Source of the DNA: Mycobacterium sp.
GTDB taxonomy: Bacteria; Actinomycetota; Actinomycetes; Mycobacteriales; Mycobacteriaceae
Direction: 5' to 3'
NCBI GenBank assembly: GCA_025965815.1
Contig: JAOPWF010000648.1
Coordinates: 1-22,006, forward strand
DNA: 22,006 bases
Both the position numbers and the translations under genes were made by a program. Within the stretch, counting starts at the first letter, position 1. Each line of letters starts with the position of its first letter. Shown here piece after piece: positions 15,324 to 22,006 of this stretch. The notes under the pieces are model-generated. The model saw nothing but the letters and a program-made list of their open reading frames with translations. It did no database searches and was not told the origin of the DNA.

Positions 15324-16166
15324 ATGACCACCACCTTCACCCCCGCGTTCGACGTCAACGCGACAGGAACGACCCCTGCCCTCGGGCGGGAACTGCGGCT
15401 ACGCCGTCTGTTCGCTGCCGACGGCCGCACTCTCACAGTCGCACTCGACCAGGCCGTTCCCCGCGGTGTCGCACCTCGGCTGGCCACCATCGGCACCACC
15501 TTCGCGAGCATCGCCGAGGGTGAGCCCGACGCCGTCACCATCACCAAGGGACTCGCCGGGCCGCTGCTCGGTGGTAACCGGGCTCCCCTGCCGTGGATCC
15601 TGAAGGCGTCGATGTTCTCGGTCGACTTCCACCCCACCTACGACGCCACCATCGGCACGGTGCAGGACGCGTTGAGGTTGGGCGCCGAGGCCGTGGCCGT
15701 CGGCATCTCGGCCGGTTCATCGAATCAGGTCGCCATGTTCGAAATGCTGACCCGCGTCGTGGAGGAGGCCCACACGTGGGGCCTTCCGGTCGTCTGCCAC
15801 GCGTACCCCTCCGGCGAAATGTGGGGCGACAAAAAGGGTTCCACGGAATCGGTGCTGTACGCGTCCCGCGCCGCCGCCGAACTGGGCACTGATATCGTCA
15901 AGACTTGGTACACCGGCTCCACCGCCGAGTTCGCCAAGGTGGTTGAGGGCACCCCGGCCATCGTGGTCGCCGCCGGCGGCGCCACCGCCAACAGCCCCCT
16001 GGATGTGCTGAAGCAGGCCGCTTCCGTTGTGGAGGCCGGCGCACACGGCATGACGGCCGGCCGCAACATCTGGCAGGCCCCGGATCCCGGCAAAATGGTC
16101 GCCGCGCTCAAGGCGGTCATCCATGGTGGAGACAGCCCCGACGTCGCCGCCAAACTGCTGGACTGA
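15324..16166 (+). CDS. Class I aldolase of the DhnA/LacD/DeoC-like family
   Basis: 280 aa TIM-barrel aldolase. Seen: LTVALDQAVPRGVAP near the N-terminus (equivalent of the ALDHG motif), DAVTITKGLAGPLLGG, EAVAVGISAGSSNQVAMFE, LPVVCHAYPSGEMWGDKKGS, the Schiff-base Lys in TDIVKTWYTG (K193), then IVVAAGGATANSPLDVLKQA and AGAHGMTAGRNIWQ phosphate-binding loops. It would cleave a phosphorylated ketose to DHAP or a similar triose plus an aldehyde. ATG 15324 was chosen for GGAG nine bases upstream; in-frame ATG 15309 and a start at 15261 overlapping the dehydrogenase are less likely. In-operon position before the FGGY kinase supports a kinase-aldolase pair. Relatives include fructose-bisphosphate, tagatose-bisphosphate, LsrF and sulfofructose-phosphate aldolases; the substrate is unknown. 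Confidence 0.83.
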   Translation: MTTTFTPAFDVNATGTTPALGRELRLRRLFAADGRTLTVALDQAVPRGVAPRLATIGTTFASIAEGEPDAVTITKGLAGPLLGGNRAPLPWILKASMFSVDFHPTYDATIGTVQDALRLGAEAVAVGISAGSSNQVAMFEMLTRVVEEAHTWGLPVVCHAYPSGEMWGDKKGSTESVLYASRAAAELGTDIVKTWYTGSTAEFAKVVEGTPAIVVAAGGATANSPLDVLKQAASVVEAGAHGMTAGRNIWQAPDPGKMVAALKAVIHGGDSPDVAAKLLD

Positions 16167-16200
16167 CCCGCGCTCGACGACCCTCGAAGGAGTGGGTTCG

Positions 16201-17742
16201 ATGACCAGGCAGCAACCACGCAGCGCCGCAACGGCTACGTATCTCGGTATCGACGTCGGCACATCGGCCACCAAGGCGGTGGTAATCGCCTCGGACGGTG
16301 CGGTCCTCGCGCGGTCCCGGGTCCCGCATCCCGCAGCGCGCGGTGCCGGGCCAGGGCGGGCTGACCCCGCGGCCTGGAAAGCGAGCATCACCGCCGCGGT
16401 CGGCGACCTGGCCCCGCACACCGCAACCGTCCGCGGTGTCGGCCTGGACACCCACTCCCCCACCGCATTGCTGCTCGACGCTGCCGGTGAACCGTTGACC
16501 GCCGGCGTCACGTGGGATCATCCCGGGCTGGCCGAACCGACCGAGCGGCTCATCGCTGCGCTCAATCCGGACCATCAACGCCTGGTGGGCAACCACCTAA
16601 TGCCCGCCACGGCGATGGGCGCCGCACACCAGCTGTTGCGAACAATCGAGCCTGAAGCCGTCTCCGCCGCAGCCACATTCGGCTTCGCCGGCACCTGGCT
16701 CGGGCAGTGGCTGACCGGGGTATGCGCGATAGACCCCACCCAGGCGTCCTACACCGGCCTGATGGCCAGCACCGACGGGTCCTGCCGATGGTTCGACGAG
16801 GTACTGCAGCGGCTGTGCATCCCACTACGTCAGTTGCCGCCGGTGCGTCCGTCGTTGAGCGTACTGGGCTCCCTGCGGCCCGCTAGCGCCGACACTCTCA
16901 ACCTGCCACAAGGGATCCCCGTACTGGTCGGATCCGGCGACACCCCCGCCGCCTCCTACGCATTGGGCACGCAACCCGGCGGCCGGCCATTGCTGATCAT
17001 GGGAACCACCCACGTGGTGTCCAACGCCCTTGACACCCCCGACCCCAGGGCACGAGCCCTGCAGCGGGTAGACGTGCGTCCGGGCCGATGGCTGATCAAC
17101 GGTGTCATCAACGGCGGCGACGCCTTGGCCGACGGCGCCCGACACCTCGGTTACGGCCAGGGTGACGTTGCGGTAGAAGCTCTGGTCGCCACGGCATTCA
17201 CCGCCGAGCCCGAGCAGATGGCAGCGGCACCGGTGTTCATTCCCCACACCCGCCCGGAACGCGGCCCGCTGTGGTTCGCCGAACCGCGGACCGCGTTGCT
17301 GGGCGCCATCACGGACACGGCGGCGCCTTCGGCGGCCCGCGGCGTTGTCGAAGGAATGCTGTTCGCCGACCGGATGATCATCGAATCGTGTATCTGCGCC
17401 GAGCAACGGACGCTGTATGTCAGTGGCGCATTCGGCTTCGAGCCCCAACTGCCGCAACTGCTCGCCGACGCACTGGACCGCGACATTCTGGTGGTGGATG
17501 AAAGTCACCTTCCCGCCATTGGCGCGGCCGCAATGTGCACCGAAGTCCTTACCGGGCAAGTCGTCTCGCCTCCGCAGGCCCGCCGCGTGCAGCCGCGCCC
17601 GGAATGGCGGAACGCCGTGGCTCAGCGCTGGCAGCAGTACCGGCAGGCTTGGTCCGCCGTGACCGGGACCCCACCGCTGAGCACCCTCGACGAAGCCACC
17701 GCAACGCCGGCGAGAACCCTGACCAGGAGTGGCCCGACATGA
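16201..17742 (+). CDS. FGGY family carbohydrate kinase (xylulokinase-like)
   Basis: 513 aa. The N-terminal phosphate-1 motif is YLGIDVGTSATKAVVIASDG, with GLDTHSPTALLLDAAGEPL where xylulokinases have their substrate loop, SYTGLMASTDGSCRWFDEVL, and catalytic Asp247 in VLVGSGDTPAAS. The ADP-binding region VSGAFGFEPQLPQLLADAL replaces the usual GGGxxS..Q, and WDHPG stands where WnDxR is usual, so specificity may be unusual. It would use ATP to phosphorylate the ketose or sugar acid made by the upstream dehydrogenase, feeding the aldolase. The start ATG 16201 has AAGGAG eight bases upstream; a longer frame from 16123 lies inside the aldolase gene. The stop overlaps the next start (ATGA). Confidence 0.86.
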   Translation: MTRQQPRSAATATYLGIDVGTSATKAVVIASDGAVLARSRVPHPAARGAGPGRADPAAWKASITAAVGDLAPHTATVRGVGLDTHSPTALLLDAAGEPLTAGVTWDHPGLAEPTERLIAALNPDHQRLVGNHLMPATAMGAAHQLLRTIEPEAVSAAATFGFAGTWLGQWLTGVCAIDPTQASYTGLMASTDGSCRWFDEVLQRLCIPLRQLPPVRPSLSVLGSLRPASADTLNLPQGIPVLVGSGDTPAASYALGTQPGGRPLLIMGTTHVVSNALDTPDPRARALQRVDVRPGRWLINGVINGGDALADGARHLGYGQGDVAVEALVATAFTAEPEQMAAAPVFIPHTRPERGPLWFAEPRTALLGAITDTAAPSAARGVVEGMLFADRMIIESCICAEQRTLYVSGAFGFEPQLPQLLADALDRDILVVDESHLPAIGAAAMCTEVLTGQVVSPPQARRVQPRPEWRNAVAQRWQQYRQAWSAVTGTPPLSTLDEATATPARTLTRSGPT

Positions 17743-18692
17743 TCTACGTCTCCAGGATCCTGACCGACCGTGCCATGGAGCACCTACGGTTGCTTGGCAT
17801 TCCGGTCCGGGTTGGACATGAGGCACCGCCGAGCAGGGCCGAACTGGAAGTCGGCATGGCCGGTGCGAGTGCCGCTGTCATCACTCTCACCGAACGGGTC
17901 GACGCCAACCTCCTTGCCGCCGCGGGCCCGCAGTTGAAGGTGATTGCCAATGTGGCCGTCGGGTTCGACAACATCGACCTGGACGCGGCCGCAGCCGCCG
18001 GTGTGACCGTCACCAACACCCCCGGCGTCCTGGACCGCGCCAGCGCCGATCACACGTTTGCGCTAATCCTCGCCGCCACCCGCCGCGTCACCGAAGGTGA
18101 TCGACTCATTCGCCGTCGGCAACCCTGGGTATGGGGGCCACGGATGCTGGTCGGGCTCGACATCAGCGCCGGCGCCACCCTCGGCATCTTGGGCTACGGC
18201 CGCATCGGACAGGCCGTGGCGCGTCGCGCCCAGGCATTTGACATGACCGTCGTCGCCACCGCGCCGAGTCGGACACCCGGGACGGGAGAGAACGGCGTCA
18301 CCTTCGTCGATGCTCCGACCCTGCTCGCCGACAGTGATGTGATTACGGTCCATACCCCGCTCACTGCGAAGACTCGCCACCTGATCGACGCCGCGGCGCT
18401 GCGGGCGATGAAACCCACCGCCTACCTGATCAATACCTCGCGTGGTGGGATCGTCGACGAAACCGCCCTGATCGCAGCACTTCACGCAGGCGAGATCCGC
18501 GGCGCCGCCCTGGATGTGTTCGAAGGTGAACCCAATGTCAACCCGGCGCTGCTGGACGTCGAGGGCCTCGTGCTGACTCCGCACACGGCGAGCGCGGGTG
18601 AAGCCACCCGCGACACCATGGGCATCCTGGCCCTGGACAACGCCGCCGCCGTCCTCGCCGGGCGGCCACCGCTCACCCCGGTCACACGGTAA
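17739..18692 (+). CDS. D-2-hydroxyacid dehydrogenase (glyoxylate/hydroxypyruvate reductase type)
   Basis: 317 aa. NVAVGFDNIDLDAAAAAGV and NTPGVLDRASADHTFALILA mark the GRHPR/GyaR-like branch. The Rossmann loop is LGYGRIGQAVARR (152-157); SRT at 177-179 after beta-2 suggests NADPH use. Catalytic residues: R235 (NTSRGGIVDE), E264 (FEGEP), H282 (LTPHTAS). It probably reduces hydroxypyruvate or glyoxylate to D-glycerate or glycolate. ATG 17739 overlaps the kinase stop by 4 nt and has AGGAG eight bases upstream. A wrecked glycerate kinase gene starts at its very end, which strengthens a D-glycerate product. Confidence 0.88.
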   Translation: MIYVSRILTDRAMEHLRLLGIPVRVGHEAPPSRAELEVGMAGASAAVITLTERVDANLLAAAGPQLKVIANVAVGFDNIDLDAAAAAGVTVTNTPGVLDRASADHTFALILAATRRVTEGDRLIRRRQPWVWGPRMLVGLDISAGATLGILGYGRIGQAVARRAQAFDMTVVATAPSRTPGTGENGVTFVDAPTLLADSDVITVHTPLTAKTRHLIDAAALRAMKPTAYLINTSRGGIVDETALIAALHAGEIRGAALDVFEGEPNVNPALLDVEGLVLTPHTASAGEATRDTMGILALDNAAAVLAGRPPLTPVTR

Positions 18693-19170
18693 AGCCGTTC
18701 TCGCGCCCGGACTCGTTCAAGGAATCAATGACCGCTTCCCAAGCATGCGGCGATGCGCAGCGGAGTTGTCTCGGTGATACCCAGCGCCGAATGGGTCGGG
18801 GTGCCGATGGCAGACGGCGGTGAAGGGACCGTCGACGCCGTCGTGGATGCGCTCGACGGCGCCTCATCGTGGTCGAGCCCCATGATCCGCTCGGCCAACC
18901 GAATTCCTCATCCGTCTCGGTGGGTCGGCCACCAACGACGGGGGCACCGGCATGCTCACGGCCCTCGGTGCCCAATTCACCGACGCCGATAGAAATCGCC
19001 GCGCGGAGGGTAAACCCGGCGTACAGGTTGTCGCCGAGACGGTGGACCTCGAACAGAAGGTCCGCGGAGCCGACCGGATCATCGCATCACCGCGGACGAA
19101 AACCCCATCGAAGACGCGCTTCGCAACGGTGCTCACGCACTCGCTCAGGCAACGGCCGAAGCCTGTCGGC
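18692..19170 (+). pseudogene. Degraded glycerate kinase (GlxK/GarK family)
   Basis: Glycerate kinase pieces appear in order in different frames. RPDSFKESMTASQA (about 18704-18745) matches the N-terminal APDSxKxSLTA motif. From 18753, VPMADGGEGTVDAVVDAL matches the conserved VPVADGGEGTV. From about 18905, [20 protein letters not shown] and LGAQFTDAD match [35 protein letters not shown] matches the late GIEIVTTALNLEE segment. A possible C-terminal helix reads [20 protein letters not shown]. At least one frameshift (about 18746) and two internal deletions of roughly 70 and 120 residues separate them, and no start codon is visible. The gene once extended the operon, phosphorylating glycerate from the upstream dehydrogenase. 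The last segment and the end point are uncertain. Confidence 0.75.
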
Positions 19171-19174
19171 GCCC

Positions 19175-20622
19175 CACAGGCGGTAGGCGACCACGTCGCG
19201 CAGCGCGCGGGTGATCTTCTTGCGGGGAACGGGTTCGTTCGCGGTGTCTTCGTCCTTGGCGACGGTCTTGAGGTCAGCGCCGAGCGCGGCAACGACGCGC
19301 GGTCCGAGGGTCTCGTCGGTGCGGGGCTCGTCGGTGTCCGGTCCTGCTGCTCGCGCGCGGCCCGGTATAGCGCGGAGCGCACCAGGCCGACGAGCACGAA
19401 GTCGTTGAAGTGGCCCGCCTGCAGACTGGCGTCTTGGCAGTTGACGGTGAACGTCAGGAATTTTCGGCTGCTCTTTGTACGTCTGTTGGTGGGCGTCGGT
19501 CTGGTGAGCCAGGCCCTCGGCCGCTTTGCGTAGTCGGCGCGGCACTTGGCGGGCCAGCCGGCCCTCGTCGTCTTCACTTAGCCCACACTTAGCCCGAAGG
19601 TTTGTTCCGTCCAGATGGCCAGCGGGTCGGTGCGCAGATGCTCCCACGTGGTCGGGGTTTCCGAGGCGAGGCGCGATGCGAGTGCGCCGGGATCGGTGTC
19701 ACCAGAGGTGGCCCGCCGCAGCGTCTCGCCGATGATGTTCTGCGGCGGAATCTGCGTACCGAAGATCCTGGTGGCCAGCTCGGCGACCTGTTGGCCTTGC
19801 TCTGCTTTCGTTCCGGGACCGGCCAGGGTAGCGCTGGTGCCGATGCACTGCATGGCGTTCGCTCCGACCGCCCCCCCGCAGCCGTCGGATCAACATGGCG
19901 ACAGCGGCGCCCTTCCTGCCGCGATAAGTGTGCAGTTCGTCGAGGACCAAAAAGGACAGGTTGGATGCGCCGGTGATCAGCGCCGACCGTTCCCGCGGCC
20001 GGGTCAGCAGCAGCTCGAGCATCACGTAGTTGGTGAGGAGGATGTCGGGCGGGTTGTCCAGGATCACCTCGCGTTCGCTGCGCGATTCCTGCCCGGTCTA
20101 GCGGGCGAACGTCACCTTCGGGTGGTCCTTGCCGAGGAACTTCTCCAGCTCGTTGCGCTGGCTGTTGGCCAGCGCGTTCATCGGGTACACCACGATCGCG
20201 CGCACACCCTTGCCGGATCCCTCGCGCAGCACCCGGTCGACGATCGGCACGATGTAGGACATTGACTTGCCGGAGCCGGTGCCGGTGGTCAATACATAGG
20301 ACTCGCGGCGGTTCGCGACGTCGAAGGCGTCGGTCTGATGGCGGTGAAAGTCGATTTCCCGCCCGAACGTGTCCTCCTCGGTACGGACCCGGAAGATCTC
20401 ACGGTTCGTCGGGTGCAGCACGCCGCGATCAACGAGATCGGTCACGGTGCCCCCGGGCTCGAACGCAGGATTCAGGGCAAGCCAGGGATCCGGCCACAGC
20501 AAGCCGTTGTCGATCTCCGTCTCGACTTTCTGCCGGACCCTATCGTCCTGGATATTCAGAAAGCCCGCGACAAAGGACTCGTAGACCGCCAGAACCTTGT
20601 CAAGCACACCGAATGCGTCCAC
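19175..20622 (-). pseudogene. Degraded large DEAD/DEAH-box helicase
   Basis: Minus-strand reading from ATG 20622 gives a family N-terminus (LLWPDPWLALNPAFEPGGTV), Walker A TTGTGSGKSMSYIVP (motif I), YPMNALANSQRNELEKFLG (Ia), DILLTNYVMLELLLTRP, DELHTYRG (motif II) and IGTSATLAG (motif III). Lesions: TAG at 20100-20098 where homologs have Tyr (FAR-stop-TGQES); one extra G in the G7 run at 19871-19877, since deleting it joins IRRLRGAVGANAM to QCIGTSATL; and an 11-bp tandem duplication at 19575-19596, whose removal reads [11 protein letters not shown]. After [15 protein letters not shown] a deletion of probably a few hundred residues leads to a later-domain fragment, [20 protein letters not shown], and after another shift [14 protein letters not shown]. 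The intact family is well over 1,000 aa and often found in defence islands (from memory). Non-functional as sequenced. Confidence 0.75.
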
Positions 20623-20809
20623 TCCACCCCTTCTTCGGACGTCGAACGAGACCTTTGCTGACCCTACTTCGGGCGACCGACGAGCGAGCCCGAGTTGCCG
20701 TTCGCACCAACCAGGCTTTTTGTTCGGAATGCGCGCATCGGGCTCAATCGGCCGCAGGCGTTGAATCTGCAGGTCCAGCGATGCCCGGGCCTGTCACCGT
20801 GAGGCGCCT

Positions 20810-21339
20810 TCACCCAAGCTCGGGATGCAGTGCGGGCTGGTTCAGATATGACTTCAGCCGATTGGCGAGACTCTCACCCGCGGAGGGGAACTCGGGCATG
20901 TACCCCAGAAGCTGGTCGAGAGCACCCAAGATCTCCTGGTCGCCGATCGGGCCGAAGTGCATCAGGGCAGTTCGGGCGGGATGGATCGTGTTTTCGTTGT
21001 ACTCCGCGGCTGCGTCGTCGTTTAATCCCCTGATCGTACGGCGGGCGACAACCAACCCGTCCTTACCGCGTTCGCAAAGTCGACCCAGGCCACGCTGTTG
21101 CCGCGCGCATAGCCGACCCCCACTCGACTGCCGCCGATTCCGTTCCATGGTGGTAGTCGCCTGTGAGCCTGCCGATAGCCCTCGAGGAGCTGGCCCTCGG
21201 CGTTGCGTGAGTAGGGTTCGTATATTTCGTCGGCCAGTCCTTCTTGGAGCACGACGCTGAACCCGAGCCGCGAGTGGCTGGCGAACCACTCGTTGATCTC
21301 GTTGATCTCCGTCAGCTGACCTTCTGCCACGGCTGGCAA
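20810..21339 (-). pseudogene. Frameshifted gene for a hypothetical protein
   Basis: No family recognised. Two protein-like segments lie in different frames. From 21339: NEINEWFASHSRLGFSVVLQ, EGLADEIYEPYSRNAEGQLL, YARGNSVAWVDFANA, then that frame ends at 21022. From about 21060 in the next frame: KDGLVVARRTIRGLNDDAAA, EYNENTIHPARTALMHFGPI, GDQEILGALDQLLGYMPEFP, ending at 20810. Joining at about 21065 gives FANA-GKDGLVVARR, a natural continuation and a product of about 175 aa. Outside these stretches both frames are Arg-rich shadow sequence. The start (ATG 21339 or GTG 21330) overlaps the end of the secreted-protein gene. Between this gene and the helicase (20623-20809) nothing else was seen. 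A single-base sequencing error would restore it to a normal gene. Confidence 0.5.
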
Positions 21340-21788
21340 CCGTTCGTCTCGAATGCAGCGACCGTCGACGGAATCTGCGCATAAAGCTGGCCTGTCGATG
21401 CGTTGCGATCAACGATGTCGGATGAGCCAGCCCCGAGCGTGCGGTGCGTCGCCCACGAGCACGTGCCACCAGATGACGCGGACCCCGCACTGCGATAGGT
21501 GCCCGCCGCGGCCACACCCACCCGGAAGACCCCGTTGCCGGGAATCACCACGTGGCCATCGGCTTGCACAAATACGTCCGTGCCGGGCAGGTAGCCACCT
21601 TCCTCGGGCTCTCCACCGATGCAGAGATACATAATCCCGGAATCTGGGCTCGTGTAGCTGGAACCTTCCACACAGCTAGCGTGGGCGGCACCAGTCGTGT
21701 ACAGCGCCCCAACAAAGAGTAACGGCGCAAGGATCGCCGCCGCGGCCATGCATCCACTACCTGGGCGCAGCGAATGCCCAAAGTTCAC
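21312..21788 (-). CDS. Secreted protein of unknown function
   Basis: 158 aa. N-terminal signal peptide: hydrophobic AAAAILAPLLFVGALYTTGA with a signal peptidase I site near AHA-SC. The mature part has Cys residues that could pair (CVEGSS, YLCIGG, GGTCSW, NGCQPW). The C-terminal half, VFRVGVAAAGTYRSAG..CSWATHRTLG..DIVDRN..VAAFETNGCQPW, matches a recurring actinobacterial exported domain of pattern GTYxVGxDIxPGTYRS..CYWxR..AFExxGCxxW that I recognise by pattern, not by function. GTG 21788 gives an Arg-containing N-region; ATG 21749 is an alternative start within the hydrophobic part. Neither has a strong ribosome site. It is unrelated in theme to the pseudogenes downstream. Confidence 0.65.
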   Translation of the reverse strand: MNFGHSLRPGSGCMAAAAILAPLLFVGALYTTGAAHASCVEGSSYTSPDSGIMYLCIGGEPEEGGYLPGTDVFVQADGHVVIPGNGVFRVGVAAAGTYRSAGSASSGGTCSWATHRTLGAGSSDIVDRNASTGQLYAQIPSTVAAFETNGCQPWQKVS

Positions 21789-22000
21789 CCTGGAATCGTA
21801 TGGCTAACAACTTGGGTTGCATCCGTCAAGGTGGTGCACGCAATTCACTGAACGCGGGCGCGCGTGAGACTTGGGACATGCTGATCTCAAGAGGAACGAA
21901 CGTCGGCTCAGGACATGCCGAAGTCGACGTCCTAGCTTGCCGCGAGCGGTCAGGCGATCTGGTGAGGGGCGTCCTGCGGCCGCGGGAGGTTAAACAGACT

Positions 22001-22006
22001 ATGTCT
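22001..22006 (+). CDS. Possible start of a plus-strand gene cut by the window edge
   Basis: ATG at 22001 is preceded by GGGAGGT (21984-21990) at 10 nt. The same frame is open from an upstream ATG at 21878, so the true start could be earlier. Too little is visible to name a product. The rest of 21789-22000, between the divergent secreted-protein gene and this one, shows no recognisable promoter. Confidence 0.3.

Noticed and set aside
15324..16166. A sulfoquinovose (sulfo-EMP) pathway from the aldolase plus 3-HIBADH-like dehydrogenase
   Set aside because: The two genes lie in different regulons, and no PfkB-type sulfofructose kinase, isomerase or sulfoquinovosidase is present.
18952..19533. 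A 193-codon plus-strand open frame
   Set aside because: Its first part is the glycerate kinase relic and the rest is antisense to the helicase relic, so it is a chance fusion.
19871..19877. The helicase G7 frameshift as proof of gene death on its own
   Set aside because: A homopolymer shift could be a sequencing error; the verdict rests on the amber codon, the tandem duplication and the deletion as well.
21291..21310. Tandem ATCAACGAG repeat as a microsatellite or regulatory repeat
   Set aside because: Only two 9-bp copies inside a probable coding frame (EINEIN); too short to mean anything.

Overview
The window looks like chromosomal DNA of a high-GC actinobacterium, most likely a Mycobacterium/Mycolicibacterium or close relative. 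Reasons: G/C-ending codons throughout, GTG and TTG starts, a GabD1-type aldehyde dehydrogenase very like the mycobacterial one, a Tat-exported amidase, and a DEAD/DEAH helicase remnant of a kind I associate with Actinobacteria. No rRNA, tRNA, CRISPR array, insertion sequence or origin was seen.

Region 1 (about 1-10000) is a LacI-controlled uptake and catabolism locus. It holds a succinate-semialdehyde-type dehydrogenase (+) and a translationally coupled pair on the minus strand: a 3-hydroxyisobutyrate-dehydrogenase-like enzyme and an M24 peptidase/creatinase-fold protein lacking one metal-ligand Asp. It also holds a LacI regulator (-) and a complete Liv-type ABC transporter operon (+; binding lipoprotein, two permeases, two ATPases). 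The same LacI-type palindrome, TGCAATCGATTGCA (one end-base difference at the second site), lies just downstream of a promoter-like sequence for both the dehydrogenase/M24 pair and the transporter operon. The regulator therefore probably controls both. A decayed second copy of the lacI 3' end sits directly downstream of the gene.

Region 2 (9999-11366) is a Tat-signal-bearing acetamidase/formamidase family protein (-) whose stop codon abuts that of the transporter operon.

Region 3 (11650-19170) is a DeoR-controlled sugar/polyol or sugar-acid catabolic cluster: an ACS-type MFS transporter (-) divergent from deoR - zinc alcohol dehydrogenase - class I (DhnA/LacD-like) aldolase - FGGY kinase - D-2-hydroxyacid dehydrogenase (+). 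Immediately after it is a wrecked glycerate kinase gene. The order suggests import, oxidation to a ketose or keto-acid, phosphorylation, aldol cleavage, then hydroxypyruvate/glyoxylate reduction and, ancestrally, glycerate phosphorylation. Two TGCGC-N5-GCGCA dyads, one inside the -35/-10 spacer, are probable DeoR operators, and the deoR mRNA looks leaderless.

Region 4 (19170-22006) is an erosion zone. It holds a large DEAD/DEAH-box helicase pseudogene (-) with an amber codon, a homopolymer frameshift, an 11-bp tandem duplication and a large deletion; a frameshifted hypothetical gene (-); a secreted protein gene (-); and possibly the first codons of a plus-strand gene at the edge.
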